Below, piece after piece: positions 42,729 through 51,476 of a stretch of DNA of 64,000 nucleotides. Position numbers and translations under genes: made by a program. Within the stretch, counting starts at the first letter, position 1. Each line of letters starts with the position of its first letter. This DNA is from Bacillota bacterium. GTDB taxonomy: Bacteria; Bacillota; Clostridia; Christensenellales; Aristaeellaceae. The notes beneath the pieces were generated by a model. The model saw only the letters and a program-made list of their open reading frames with translations. It had not been told where the DNA came from and made no database searches. The DNA is taken from the NCBI GenBank assembly GCA_023436585.1, contig JAEZIN010000019.1, positions 6,918-70,917 on the forward strand, in the 5' to 3' direction.

Positions 42729-43115
42729 TCAGTGGGAACAGCCGCAATCCCCGCAGCAACCATCCTGGTGCCCGTGGTCATGGTCATGACCGCAGCAGCA
42801 GCCTTCCTCCCCGCCCATGGCGTCCTGAAGCTGCATTTCCGTATACTTCTGCAATATCGTCTGGATGATGTCATCCTCCGTGACGACCTCGAAGGAAAGC
42901 TCGCCTTCCTCCGTATCGGTAAGCCTGGTGATGAGAAGCTGTTCCTCGCCGTTTGCGTCGTTTTCCAGCTCCACCAGCACCACATATTCCTGCCCCTCGT
43001 AAGGCAAGACTGCGCCGTACCGGAAACGGTACACAGTGCCATCTGGGGCGGTCAGCTCGACCACGGCATCCGCAAGTGCCTCTGCGTCAAAATCCGCCTG
43101 GGGATTATTCGTCAT
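42729..43115 (-). CDS. DUF1292 protein with a Cys/His-rich C-terminal tail
   Basis: A 128-aa protein. Residues ~15-95 are a DUF1292 domain (VVELTAPDGTVYRFRYGAVL, then EYVVLVELENDANGEEQLLI), a small beta domain of unknown function found after ruvX in most Firmicutes. The last ~25 residues are CCCGHDHDHGHQDGCCGDCG-type sequence with eight or more Cys and five His, a likely metal-binding tail absent from the usual family. The ATG at 43115 overlaps the end of the ruvX fusion gene by 11 bp. Confidence 0.85.
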   Translation of the reverse strand: MTNNPQADFDAEALADAVVELTAPDGTVYRFRYGAVLPYEGQEYVVLVELENDANGEEQLLITRLTDTEEGELSFEVVTEDDIIQTILQKYTEMQLQDAMGGEEGCCCGHDHDHGHQDGCCGDCGCSH

Positions 43116-43869
43116 CTTCGCCCTCATCCTCGTCATCCGCGGGGATGGCGTCGTCTTCTTCCTCCACAGCGGCCACGAACTTGTCAAACACGGCCTGGAG
43201 CACGTTGTCATCTTCGATGGTCACATAGCAGTCCTCGCCCTTGTCGTCCTTCTCCATCTTGAGTATGACGACTTCGCCTTCCTCATTGTCCTCATCCTCT
43301 TGGGCGGCCATCAGGACGATATAATAGCTCCCCTCGTGTTCAACGGTCATCAGGTGCTCAAACTCAACGGCTTTGCCCTGCTCATCCACCAGTTCGATCA
43401 TGCTGTTTTCGCCTTCCATGATTTTGTCCTCGCTTCTAAGATTTCTATCGACAGGCATTGCGCCGCTGTCGAGCCATTGCTGCAGGATTACCGCCGCGGC
43501 CACCTTGTCCACCGTCTCCCGGCGGCCTTCCCTGCGCATGCCGCCTTCCAAAAGTGCCTTTTCCGCGGCCACGGTGGAAAGGCGCTCATCCTGGAACTGC
43601 ACAGACAGCCCCGCCTTTGTAAGTTCCGCGCAAAACGCCCGGACCTTTTGTGCCTGACCGCCCTCGCTGCCGTCCATATTCCTGGGCAAGCCGCACAGAA
43701 CCACATGGGTGTCATACTCCTGGCAAAGAGACAGGATATGGCGCACATCGGGACCGTAGCCCACCCGCCGGTATACGGATACGGGCTGGGCGATGCACCT
43801 GCTCGCATCGCTCACCGCAATGCCTATGCGCACATCCCCCACATCCAGCGCCAGTACCCGTTCGTCCAT
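43105..43869 (-). CDS. RuvX (YqgF) Holliday-junction resolvase fused to a DUF1292 domain
   Basis: Residues 1 to ~145 are RuvX/YqgF: the RNase H-like start (RVLALDVGDVRIGIAVSD), VVLCGLPRNMDGSEG, and the later acidic/helical motifs (QDERLSTVAAEKALLEGG, VDKVAAAVILQQWLDS). With no stop codon the frame runs on into a DUF1292 domain (IELVDEQGKAVEFEHLMTVE, then YYIVLMAAQEDEDNEEGEVV) and an acidic tail. In most Firmicutes these are two genes. A possible internal ATG at about 43419, with GCGAGG upstream, could yield the second part alone. ATG 43869 follows GGGGGA. YqgF processes pre-16S rRNA 5' ends and/or Holliday junctions. Confidence 0.88.
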   Translation of the reverse strand: MDERVLALDVGDVRIGIAVSDASRCIAQPVSVYRRVGYGPDVRHILSLCQEYDTHVVLCGLPRNMDGSEGGQAQKVRAFCAELTKAGLSVQFQDERLSTVAAEKALLEGGMRREGRRETVDKVAAAVILQQWLDSGAMPVDRNLRSEDKIMEGENSMIELVDEQGKAVEFEHLMTVEHEGSYYIVLMAAQEDEDNEEGEVVILKMEKDDKGEDCYVTIEDDNVLQAVFDKFVAAVEEEDDAIPADDEDEGEDDE

Positions 43870-43969
43870 CTGTTCCCCCACATGCCTATAATAATCGAAG
43901 GCCTCCCATGGCGGCCAATGGGAAGATGACTTCCTGGCCATGCTGCCGGGATCAAAGCCCGCCGGCGCA

Positions 43970-43986
43970 CGGCGCCTTTGGCGCCA
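43970..43986 (-). repeat. Small hairpin between ireB and ruvX
   Basis: GGCGCC-TTT-GGCGCC, a perfect 6-bp GC stem in the 156-bp gap. It may trim or stabilise the message between ireB and ruvX. Confidence 0.5.
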
Positions 43987-44025
43987 TCGGATGCCTTCTT
44001 TTAACGGAAATCGCTTTCCGGCGGC

Positions 44026-44289
44026 TTAGTTGGCAGACTGCCCGGAAAGATAATACCGAACAACTTCTTCCAAAAGCTCATCCCGCTCCACGCGGCAGAT
44101 CATGCTGCGTGCCTGATTGTGACTGGTGATATACGTTGGATCACCAGAAATCAGGTAGCCCACGATCTGGGTGATGGGATCATAGCCCTTTGCCTGCAGC
44201 GCACGGTAAACATACCGCAATATCTCGCTGGCCTGGTTTCCGCTCTCTGTTAGCGGGGGCAGTTTCGTGGTCTCAAATGCGTCGGGCAT
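44026..44289 (-). CDS. ireB: IreB-family regulatory phosphoprotein
   Basis: An 87-aa IreB/UPF0297 protein (KLPPLTESGNQASEILRYVY, RALQAKGYDPITQIVGYLIS GDPTYITSHNQARSMI). In Enterococcus, IreB is phosphorylated by the Ser/Thr kinase IreK and affects cephalosporin resistance. ATG 44289 after GGGAGG is the start; the longer frame is leader. The order ireB-ruvX-DUF1292 matches the conserved Firmicutes block. Confidence 0.94.
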   Translation of the reverse strand: MPDAFETTKLPPLTESGNQASEILRYVYRALQAKGYDPITQIVGYLISGDPTYITSHNQARSMICRVERDELLEEVVRYYLSGQSAN

Positions 44290-44395
44290 TGGTCTTACCT
44301 CCCTTCCCTGACTTGCACCCATTATACACCAGGGCAGGCGCTTTTTCAACGTAGCATTGCCAATTTCTTCATCTTTTCGCTTCAAAACCACACTT

Positions 44396-45448
44396 TTATG
44401 CCTGAGTATTTTCTCGGCGCAACATGCGCAGGCCCCCGCGAAGGGATACTATCACCGGTACCGCCAGTAGCATGCCTGCCACACCGCCCACAAGCCCTCC
44501 GGCGGATATGGCCAGCAGCACGGCCACAGGATGAAGCTTCGTGGCACCGGACATCAAGTGGGGCGAGATCATGCCGCCCTCCAGCTGCTGCACCAGAATC
44601 ACCACGGCAATGGCCCAGGCAACCCTTCCCCAGCCCAAGGGCAGGGAAAAAAGAAACACAGGGATACCCCCAAGAAATGGGCCGACGTAGGGAATCATTT
44701 CCAGTATGCCCATTAGCAGCCCCAAGAGAAGCCAGGCCGGCACGCCTACGATCATAAGCCCCAGTGCCGTAAGCCCGGCGATGACCCCCGAGATCATCAG
44801 TTGTCCGCGCCAGAAGCCGCTGATCTCCCTGCGCATCTCCCTGGTCACCACCACGGCCTTGCGCCTATACCTTAATGGAACCCATAAGGAAAGCCTTTGG
44901 CCCAGCTCCTCCCTGTCCCTTAAAAAGTAGAACGCGAAAACAGGCGCCAGGAAAAGCTTTGACAGGCTGCCGGCCCAGCTTGCGATCCTGGTCATCAAGG
45001 TGGGCAGCGCCGTCCCCGCAATCTCCTGAACCTTGTCCAGCATCATTTTCTGCGAGCCGTCCATCGGTATTCCCTGGCGGGTGAGCCATGCTTGCACCGA
45101 CTCCAGCTTTGTGCGGAGCTGGCTGAGCACATCCGGCAGCATGGCTGCCAACTGCCCTATTTGCTGCCACAGCAAGGGCACAAAAAGCAAAACAAAGGCC
45201 ACCGCAATCCCGCTCATCAGCAGCAGCGACAGGGCGGCAGCTGCGGAGCGGGGCAACTTTTTCTCCATCCGCCGGCAGATGGGCAGCGCCGCGGCCATCA
45301 CCAGCGCGCCTAAGGCCACCTGGCCTACAAGCGCCCACAATACGCGCCACAAGATCAGTACAATAAACAAAAGCGCGATCCCCAGCCCCTTCAAAAACCG
45401 CTGGTCCGCGCCGGAAGGCTTGCGTTTTTCCCCCTCGTACGTAGTCAC
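44396..45448 (-). CDS. AI-2E family transporter
   Basis: A 350-aa membrane protein of the AI-2 exporter/PurR-associated (DUF20) family: seven to eight hydrophobic segments, the central LAPVFAFYFLRDREELGQRL motif and the C-terminal GILEMIPYVGPFLGGIPVFL and GATKLHPVAVLLAISAGGLV motifs. Members export signalling or other small molecules, or act as Na+/H+ antiporters; substrate unknown. GTG 45448 has AGGGGG eight bases upstream. In Bacillus a member stands at the same place, just before alaS/ireB. Confidence 0.92.
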   Translation of the reverse strand: MTTYEGEKRKPSGADQRFLKGLGIALLFIVLILWRVLWALVGQVALGALVMAAALPICRRMEKKLPRSAAAALSLLLMSGIAVAFVLLFVPLLWQQIGQLAAMLPDVLSQLRTKLESVQAWLTRQGIPMDGSQKMMLDKVQEIAGTALPTLMTRIASWAGSLSKLFLAPVFAFYFLRDREELGQRLSLWVPLRYRRKAVVVTREMRREISGFWRGQLMISGVIAGLTALGLMIVGVPAWLLLGLLMGILEMIPYVGPFLGGIPVFLFSLPLGWGRVAWAIAVVILVQQLEGGMISPHLMSGATKLHPVAVLLAISAGGLVGGVAGMLLAVPVIVSLRGGLRMLRRENTQA

Positions 45449-45472
45449 AAATCATTCCCCCTAACCAGGGAT

Positions 45473-45526
45473 GCTTAAGGGATATGATCCCTTAAGCGGG
45501 GGTGCAGGGGACAGCGTCCCCTGCAC
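45473..45526 (+). repeat. Modular palindromic element, copy b
   Basis: Hairpin 2 GCTTAAGGGAT-ATG-ATCCCTTAAGC (45473-45497) and hairpin 1 GTGCAGGGGAC-AGC-GTCCCCTGCAC (45502-45526), each an 11-bp perfect stem. The order is reversed relative to copy a. Confidence 0.78.
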
Positions 45527-45537
45527 TCTTGCATATA

Positions 45538-45681
45538 TTACCAATTCCTGGCGGCGCGGCGCAGGTTTTCCGCTTCCCTAAGTACCGCCTTGCGCCATTT
45601 GTTGCCGTTGGGCATCATCATCAGTCCGGCGCCGATGGCAAAACCAAGCACGCCTGTAATAGCCATTTTCCCAGCTCTCAT
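45538..45681 (-). CDS. Small membrane-anchored protein (47 aa)
   Basis: A 47-residue protein: MRAGKMAITGVLGFAIGAGL with one glycine-rich membrane segment, then a basic amphipathic tail ending AENLRRAARNW. Its ATG overlaps the stop of the PRC-barrel gene (ATGA), so translation is coupled to it. It resembles the YtxH-like single-span proteins but is too short to assign. Confidence 0.7.
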   Translation of the reverse strand: MRAGKMAITGVLGFAIGAGLMMMPNGNKWRKAVLREAENLRRAARNW

Positions 45682-46196
45682 CTTTTCAGTTCATCTCCCT
45701 TCCTTTTATCCGCTTTGCCGCTGCGCCTGTCCATGGCGGGAACCAGCACCCATGGCGTCGTTTTTTCATTTTTCCGGCCCGGTTTTCCGTTGTCCTGGGG
45801 CAGGCGCAGCACGAAATCATTGGCCAGCCAGCGGCCATGGAGCAGGTCATCCAGGGGGCCGTTGGAGATTTCCAGCGCTTCCACCTCCAGGGTTTCGGGG
45901 TTGATCAGCGCATCCGTCACCGTGCCCAGCCGAAGGCCGGAAGTATCCTGGACGCGTCCCAGGCGGAATCCGGCCTCTTTGGGCGGTTTCTTCAGCTCTC
46001 CGGATACCAGCACAGAAACTCCACCAATGGTTTCGATATGTTCATGATCCACCCATTTCGCTCCACCCAAGCCTTGCCTGACGACAATCCCGCGCAGCTT
46101 TCTTCCACTTTCCTCTAGAACCGCTTGCTCCAAGAGCCCCACGGTCTTTCCATCTCGGATCACCGGCAGGCCAATCAAACCTTGGATGCCTGTCAC
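45678..46196 (-). CDS. PRC-barrel domain protein
   Basis: A 172-aa protein with two PRC-barrel-like repeats (LIGLPVIRDGKTVGLLEQAV and RLGRVQDTSGLRLGTVTDAL), the fold also found in RimM and photosynthetic reaction centre H. The C-terminal third is basic and probably unstructured. GTG 46196 has AAAGGAG seven bases upstream. It is coupled to a 47-aa membrane protein downstream; together they may attach to the membrane, as PRC proteins of Firmicutes often do. The exact role is unknown. Confidence 0.86.
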   Translation of the reverse strand: MTGIQGLIGLPVIRDGKTVGLLEQAVLEESGRKLRGIVVRQGLGGAKWVDHEHIETIGGVSVLVSGELKKPPKEAGFRLGRVQDTSGLRLGTVTDALINPETLEVEALEISNGPLDDLLHGRWLANDFVLRLPQDNGKPGRKNEKTTPWVLVPAMDRRSGKADKRKGDELKR

Positions 46197-46289
46197 CCAC
46201 TTTCTCCTTTCAGCCGTTCATAATTCAAAGCGGACGGTTCGAGCATATTTTTCCCTAACACAAACTTGTAATGCGAAGGAAGGTGCTGC

Positions 46290-46319
46290 AAAAAAATACC
46301 TGCCGGACTTGCCGGCAGG
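46290..46319 (-). terminator. Terminator of the lspA-rluD operon
   Basis: CCTGCCGG/CCGGCAGG stem followed by a T-run on the minus strand, about 20 bp after the rluD stop. Confidence 0.85.
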
Positions 46320-46338
46320 CAAAAGCGTTGATTTATCG

Positions 46339-47241
46339 TCATTTTTTCCATTTTATGAGTGCGGCTGAAATAACTTCCGGTACCGGCGCCTCAAAGTGCA
46401 TCCGTTCGCCCGTTCCGGGATGGGTGAAGGAAAGCGATCTGGCATGCAGCATCAGCCGGGGCGCATGGAGGCCATGTTTGAACCCATAGATGGGATCACC
46501 CGCCACCGGATGGTGGATATGCGCCATATGCACCCTGATTTGATGGGTGCGGCCGGTAATCAGGTGTACGTCCAGGAGCGATGCGTTTTTCAGCACCTCC
46601 ACAAGCTTCCACTCGGTCACCGCCGGCCTCCCCAAGGGATCCACCGCCATGCGCTTGCGGTCAGTCCTGCTCCTTAAAATGGGCGCGTCCACCACGCCGG
46701 ATGGCTCTTTCATGGCCCCTTCCACCACAGCCAGGTAATGCTTTTCCATTTCCCGGTCCTTCAACTGCCGGGAAAGCTCCACATGAGCCGCGTCATGCTT
46801 GGCTACCAGCAGCAGCCCGGATGTGTCCTTGTCCAGACGGTGCACGATGCCTGGCCGCGAGACCCCGCCGATGCCCGAGAGGTTCTTCAAGTGGTGCAGC
46901 AGCGCATTGACCAGCGTGCCGTCCTCATTGCCCGCCGCGGGATGGACCACCATGCCGCATGGCTTCTCCACCACCGCCAGATCGTCGTCCTCGTACAGGA
47001 TGCGCAGGGGAATATCCTGGGCGGCCGCTTCCGCGGGCTTATCCTCCGGAATGAGCAGTGTCAGGGAGGATCCGGCCTTGGGCTTCATGCCGGGCTTGCT
47101 TTCCGCCCGGCCATTCACCAAAGCCCTTCCCTCGCGTATGAGTTGCCCCACCCGTGACCTGGTCAACGACCCGGCCCCGCTGAGCAGCACATCCAAGCGC
47201 TCCTGGCCGTCTGCCAGGCAGGTTATCATTCGTTCCGTCAT
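46339..47241 (-). CDS. Ribosomal large-subunit pseudouridine synthase, RluD family
   Basis: A 300-aa enzyme with an N-terminal S4 domain (ERLDVLLSGAGSLTRSRVGQ) and the RluA/RluD catalytic domain: PGIVHRLDKDTSGLLLVAK carries the catalytic Asp in HRLD, followed by TGRTHQIRVHMAHIHHPVAG. Such enzymes modify 23S rRNA uridines; in Firmicutes this one (YlyB) stands next to lspA. The ATG at 47241 overlaps the lspA stop (ATGA), which fixes the start within a longer frame. Confidence 0.95.
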   Translation of the reverse strand: MTERMITCLADGQERLDVLLSGAGSLTRSRVGQLIREGRALVNGRAESKPGMKPKAGSSLTLLIPEDKPAEAAAQDIPLRILYEDDDLAVVEKPCGMVVHPAAGNEDGTLVNALLHHLKNLSGIGGVSRPGIVHRLDKDTSGLLLVAKHDAAHVELSRQLKDREMEKHYLAVVEGAMKEPSGVVDAPILRSRTDRKRMAVDPLGRPAVTEWKLVEVLKNASLLDVHLITGRTHQIRVHMAHIHHPVAGDPIYGFKHGLHAPRLMLHARSLSFTHPGTGERMHFEAPVPEVISAALIKWKK

Positions 47242-47711
47242 GACGCTTGTGCCTTGCCCTCCTTCCTCCGCCAGTCGTCCGGCCTGAAAAGCAGGCTGAT
47301 GCAAAGGAAAACAGCGCCAGCGCTGATAAATATGTCCGCTACATTGAACACGGCGAAGCGTACAAACAAAAAATCAAACATATCCACCACAAACCCGAAA
47401 AAGACCCTGTCGGCAAGATTCCCCAGCATGCCGCCCAGTATCGACATCAGGGAAAGCTTGGCCCACAGCCCCAGCCGGTAGGGGCGGAGGGAGACGATAA
47501 CGCCGGCCACCGCCGCCAGGCTCAAAAGCACCAGCAGCCACCTTTGCCCGGACAGGAAACCAAAAGCCATGCCCGTATTTTCCGCATAGAACAAACGCAT
47601 AATGCCTGGAACCAGTTCTATGCCGCCGGGCGCCGCGGACAAGGAATGCTGAGCCCATATTTTGACCAGCCTGTCCAAAAGAAAAATGCCGGCGGGCAAC
47701 AGTAACAGCAT
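47238..47711 (-). CDS. lspA: Lipoprotein signal peptidase (signal peptidase II)
   Basis: Cleaves the signal peptide of prolipoproteins after lipid attachment. The 157-aa protein has four membrane segments and both catalytic motifs: MLGNLADRVFFGFVVDMFDF and FAVFNVADIFISAGAVFL, with Asp residues in NLADR/VVDMFDF and NVAD. Start ATG 47711 after GGGGGAG. It shares an ATGA overlap with the pseudouridine synthase gene downstream. Its presence shows that the cell makes lipoproteins, even though the sugar-binding protein in this window has no lipobox. Confidence 0.95.
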   Translation of the reverse strand: MLLLLPAGIFLLDRLVKIWAQHSLSAAPGGIELVPGIMRLFYAENTGMAFGFLSGQRWLLVLLSLAAVAGVIVSLRPYRLGLWAKLSLMSILGGMLGNLADRVFFGFVVDMFDFLFVRFAVFNVADIFISAGAVFLCISLLFRPDDWRRKEGKAQAS

Positions 47712-47839
47712 AGCTTTTCTCCCCCTCTATTTCCGTTGTATCCTGTTTATCGGCGTTCCGTTTCCATACACGGCCCGCCGCCTGCAATCAGTGCCCTATT
47801 TGCCAAGCACATTGTATCATGGCCAACTATCCCTGTCAT

Positions 47840-48124
47840 CTATTTCAGGTTGTCCTGCACCATGGTTACGATCTTGGCCAGAAAATCTCCGATCACCGGC
47901 AGGTTTCGGGCCGCCAGGTCCTGCAGCATCAGTACGACCAGGGCGCCAAGTATGGTGAAGCCCACCGCCATGCCAAGACCACGGGCCAGTCCGCCGATGA
48001 AATGATTAAGCAGCATCTTTTTTTTGTTGTCTATATATTGGATATACTCCGCCAGGCGGAGCCGCTCCGTGGATTCCATCCATTGGCTGATTTTTTCCTT
48101 TACATCCGGCGGCCAGTCCTTCAC
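47840..48124 (-). CDS. DUF5665 membrane protein
   Basis: A 94-aa protein with an N-terminal helical part (VKEKISQWMESTERLRLAEY IQYIDN) and one or two C-terminal membrane segments (GLGMAVGFTILGALVVLMLQ). This is the DUF5665 pattern found in Clostridia, function unknown. I chose GTG 48124, eight bases after GGAGG; a TTG at 48139 lies within the ribosome-binding site and is unlikely. Confidence 0.8.
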   Translation of the reverse strand: MKDWPPDVKEKISQWMESTERLRLAEYIQYIDNKKKMLLNHFIGGLARGLGMAVGFTILGALVVLMLQDLAARNLPVIGDFLAKIVTMVQDNLK

Positions 48125-48319
48125 GCTGTCTCCCTCCAAATCATGTGCGCAAACTGAATGGTTGTCCGGAATCCCTCCGGGCTGGAAAATAGTCTTCCCT
48201 ATGCGCGGCCAGCCATGCGCAGGCGGTTTTCATGCAATAAAAAAGACATTTTCGTTTCCACTTGTTGCCATACTGTCCAGATTCACATATACTGGCACAT
48301 GTTATAAGGGAGGTGTTTT

Positions 48320-48766
48320 ATGAAGAGCATCAAGCCGGGCCGCGGCCCATCCGGAATGGGCGTTGCCGGGAGCGTTATAGGTATCCTATTCGGTATCGTG
48401 TGGATGATCGCGGCCACCTCTATTGCGCGTTCCGCCCGAGAATTTTCATCTGTAATGCCCATAGGCGGGCCGGCGGAAATCGCTTCTTTTGTCATTCCCT
48501 TTTTCGGTGTTCTGTTTATTGGCGCGGGGATATTAAGCGCCGTCTATCACTACCGCAATTACAGGGGCAGGGACCGGTATTCTATTGTAGATATTGTCGA
48601 TTCCAAGGAGGAGGGGGACCCTGCCGCTTACCATGCCAATAAAGAAACAGTTCACAGCGAATCAAGGCACACCGCCGGCAAGTTCTGCACCGAATGCGGT
48701 CACAGGCTGGACGGGGATTTTGTTTTTTGTCCCGGCTGCGGCAGGGATTTAAGCAAAAACGAATGA
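48320..48766 (+). CDS. Membrane protein with C-terminal zinc ribbon
   Basis: A 148-aa protein with two membrane segments (MGVAGSVIGILFGIVWMIAA; IASFVIPFFGVLFIGAGILS) and a short C-terminal zinc ribbon (KFCTECGHRLDGDFVFCPGC GRDL). GGGAGG precedes the ATG. Such proteins are common and uncharacterised in Clostridia; the ribbon probably faces the cytoplasm. Confidence 0.85.
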   Translation: MKSIKPGRGPSGMGVAGSVIGILFGIVWMIAATSIARSAREFSSVMPIGGPAEIASFVIPFFGVLFIGAGILSAVYHYRNYRGRDRYSIVDIVDSKEEGDPAAYHANKETVHSESRHTAGKFCTECGHRLDGDFVFCPGCGRDLSKNE

Positions 48767-48857
48767 CGGGCGGAACAGCGGCATAACCCTACAAGGTGTT
48801 CAATCCGCCATTTATACGCAAGGCGGAACAGCTTTTTACCAAGGAGGAAATTCTATA

Positions 48858-50561
48858 ATGTCCAGCCGGTGCAATAAAACATTCCTTATATCCCTTCTGT
48901 CCGTTCTTACCATTCTAATGATGATTTGCGCCACAGCCCTCGCCCAGGACACTTCGGCCGCTTTGGACGCCGCGGAAACCTGGAACGAAGCAGATGCGGT
49001 CCTTATCATGTTTGAAGGCGATACGGTGGATATTCAAGGCAGCGGGGCCGCGGTATCCAACGGCATTTTGACCATAGACAAGGCCGGCACATATGTATTT
49101 ACAGGCACATGGAACAACGGCCGGGTCAGCATCGCAGCGGATAAGGAGGATGTGGTCCGCCTTGTCTTCAACGGCGTATCCATCCATTGCCCGGACAACG
49201 CCCCCGTATACGCTTCCCAAGCGGACATGGTGGTTCTCACACTCATAGAGGGAACAAAAAACGAGCTGTCCGATGGCAGCGCATACGGGGAGCTTAACGG
49301 GGAAGAGGCGCCGGATGCGGCTTTGTACGTACAGGACAGCCTGACAATCAATGGCAGGGGCACCCTCACCGTCAACGCCGGCAGCAAGCACGGCATCGTA
49401 TCCAAGGATGATCTTTTGATTGAAAGCGGCATCCTTTTTGTGACAGCCGCCGATGTGGGCATCCGCGGCCGCGACACGCTGGAAATCACAGGAGGGGAGA
49501 TTCACGTCACCGCCAAAGGCGACGCGCTGCAGTCCAACAACGCCGACGATCCCGAAAAAGGCCGCATCCTGCTCAGTGGCGGGACATACACCTTGTCAAG
49601 CGAAAAGGATGGCATTCAGGCGGAATCCGTTTTGACCATATCCGGCGGGACGTTTACGCTGTATACGGGCGGCGCACCAGCAGGCTCCGGCGAGATCAAG
49701 CCGGAAGAATGGCAGCATGTTGATTCCTCCGCCGACGCGGCGGGCAAGGGATTGAAGGCCGGAGGCGATTTGAACATACGGGGCGGCACGTTCAGGCTTT
49801 ACTGCTATGACGACGCCCTCAACGCCGGCGGAAAAATTGCCATACAGGATGGCACATTTGATATCGCCACCAAAGACGACGGCCTCCACGCCGACGGCTC
49901 CGTATCCATCGCCGGGGGCAGGCTGGCACTGCAAACATGCTACGAAGGCATCGATGCCGCCAGCATATCCGTTTCCGGCGGGACCGTGCAAGTAAACGCA
50001 TTGGACGATGGTTTCAATACCTCCACAGATAGCAGCGACAGCTCCGCCTCAGGGGAAAGCACGCCTGCGCCGGGCGATACCTCCATTCGCATCACAGGCG
50101 GCGAAGTGGCCCTAAAAACCGGGGGCGACGGGGTCGATTGCGAAGGAAGCATGACACTGGAAGGCGGATCGCTGGTGATCTGCGTACCTAACGGCGACAA
50201 AAACAGCATCGCGGATTTTGGCGGTTCCTTAATGATATCAGGCGGAACCCTCGCGGCGTCGGGCAATGCCATCTTGGCGCAGGCGCTTCATCCGGAATCC
50301 ATTCAGGCTACGCTGATTGTCCGCTTCGAGGAAACCGTTCGGGCGGGATGCAGCATTGATTTGAAGGCCGATACCGGCGATACGGTCCTTTCCTGCGTGC
50401 CGGAGCAGGATTTCCAAACCTTGCTGCTGAGCGCGCCGGGGCTTGTGCAGGGCAAAACCTATACGCTCGCACTGGACGGCAATTCTCTTTTTACATCCAT
50501 GCTGGACAAAGTGCTCACCGTTGTCAATAAGGACGGCAGCCCGGCGGAAGACGGGGTATAA
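48858..50561 (+). CDS. Secreted beta-helix carbohydrate-binding-type protein (Cthe_2159 family)
   Basis: A 567-aa exported protein. After a signal peptide (LISLLSVLTILMMICATALA) the rest is a long series of short beta-helix turns with recurring GGxxxI/V-type strands such as TISGGTFTLYTGG, NIRGGTFRLYCYDDALNAGG, SIAGGRLALQTCYEGIDA and RITGGEVALKTGGDGVDC. The repeated DDGLHADG / KDGIQAES / DDALNAGG turns are typical of the Cthe_2159-like family, whose founding member binds acidic polysaccharides and calcium. A Ser-rich insert lies near residue 395. No lyase residues can be assigned. AGGAGG precedes the ATG. Confidence 0.85.
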   Translation: MSSRCNKTFLISLLSVLTILMMICATALAQDTSAALDAAETWNEADAVLIMFEGDTVDIQGSGAAVSNGILTIDKAGTYVFTGTWNNGRVSIAADKEDVVRLVFNGVSIHCPDNAPVYASQADMVVLTLIEGTKNELSDGSAYGELNGEEAPDAALYVQDSLTINGRGTLTVNAGSKHGIVSKDDLLIESGILFVTAADVGIRGRDTLEITGGEIHVTAKGDALQSNNADDPEKGRILLSGGTYTLSSEKDGIQAESVLTISGGTFTLYTGGAPAGSGEIKPEEWQHVDSSADAAGKGLKAGGDLNIRGGTFRLYCYDDALNAGGKIAIQDGTFDIATKDDGLHADGSVSIAGGRLALQTCYEGIDAASISVSGGTVQVNALDDGFNTSTDSSDSSASGESTPAPGDTSIRITGGEVALKTGGDGVDCEGSMTLEGGSLVICVPNGDKNSIADFGGSLMISGGTLAASGNAILAQALHPESIQATLIVRFEETVRAGCSIDLKADTGDTVLSCVPEQDFQTLLLSAPGLVQGKTYTLALDGNSLFTSMLDKVLTVVNKDGSPAEDGV

Positions 50562-50664
50562 ACGCCAGCCTTTGTACGCTTGCAAATACTTTTTTACGCG
50601 CTCTTTTCATACGTGCAGCCTCATGGTATCATGATGCACAAATATGTATCCGGGAGGTTCGCCT

Positions 50665-51339
50665 ATGAAACAGCGCATTAAAAACATACTGTTGGACCTT
50701 GGTGCCGACGCGTGCGGCATCGCCTCCGCCGATGCGTTTGTTAACGCTCCGGAAGGCTTCCATCCCCGGGATATATTCCCTGGGTGCAAGTCTGTGGTTG
50801 TCTTTGCTCTGGCGCTGCCACGCACCGTCTATGAAGGCAATACACGGATCGTGTACAACCATTGCAACAACACGGTGCTTTCGGAGATTGACCGCATCAC
50901 GCTCCATGCCTGCAAGCAGATCGAAGCGCTGGGCATCAAGTGCATGCCCCTCCCCTGCGACAGCCCATATGACCATTGGGAACCCGAGCGCCTCCACGGA
51001 CGGGGCATACTCTCCATGCGCCATGCCGCCGTGCTGGCCGGTATCGGCTCCATGGGCAAAAACACGCTGGTCATGAACCGCGCCTTTGGCAACAGAATGA
51101 ATCTTGGCGCGCTGCTTGCCGATTCTCCCATGGAAAGCGACCCTGCGGCGGAGGATCTTTGCATCCCCGGCTGCCGCAAATGCCTGGACGCCTGTCCTAC
51201 CGGCGCGCTGGACGGGAGCACCGCCAAACAGGACCATTGCCGTCCGCATACATATGCAACCAATGCAAGGGGCTATTCGGTGTGCAACTGCAACCTGTGC
51301 CGCACAGCATGCCCCTGGGCTTTAGGGTTAGAAAAATAA
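50665..51339 (+). CDS. QueG-like double 4Fe-4S protein
   Basis: A 224-aa iron-sulfur protein related to epoxyqueuosine reductase: the middle part shows GRGILSMRHAAVLAGIGSMG KNTL and the C-terminus carries two clusters, CIPGCRKCLDACP and CNCNLCRTACP with another Cys upstream. True QueG has about 310-390 aa and a HEAT repeat; this one lacks that and is shorter, so it belongs to the shorter paralogue group often annotated as epoxyqueuosine reductase but with unproven function. The start is ATG 50665, eight bases after GGGAGG. Confidence 0.87.
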   Translation: MKQRIKNILLDLGADACGIASADAFVNAPEGFHPRDIFPGCKSVVVFALALPRTVYEGNTRIVYNHCNNTVLSEIDRITLHACKQIEALGIKCMPLPCDSPYDHWEPERLHGRGILSMRHAAVLAGIGSMGKNTLVMNRAFGNRMNLGALLADSPMESDPAAEDLCIPGCRKCLDACPTGALDGSTAKQDHCRPHTYATNARGYSVCNCNLCRTACPWALGLEK

Positions 51340-51476
51340 CGGGAAAGATGGCGGTTTAGGGGTAATTGCATGTAAGTCTGGAGGAATATGCAGAATTATA
51401 GGGAATATATAAGAATAACCATTTGCGGACCGGGAGGGACAAGCATCCCAACCGCTTCAGGGGGGTATGAACCACA

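Noticed and set aside
51340..51476. c-di-GMP riboswitch before the GGDEF-HD-GYP gene
   Set aside because: A GC-rich hairpin is present, but the conserved GEMM-I core sequences could not be found.
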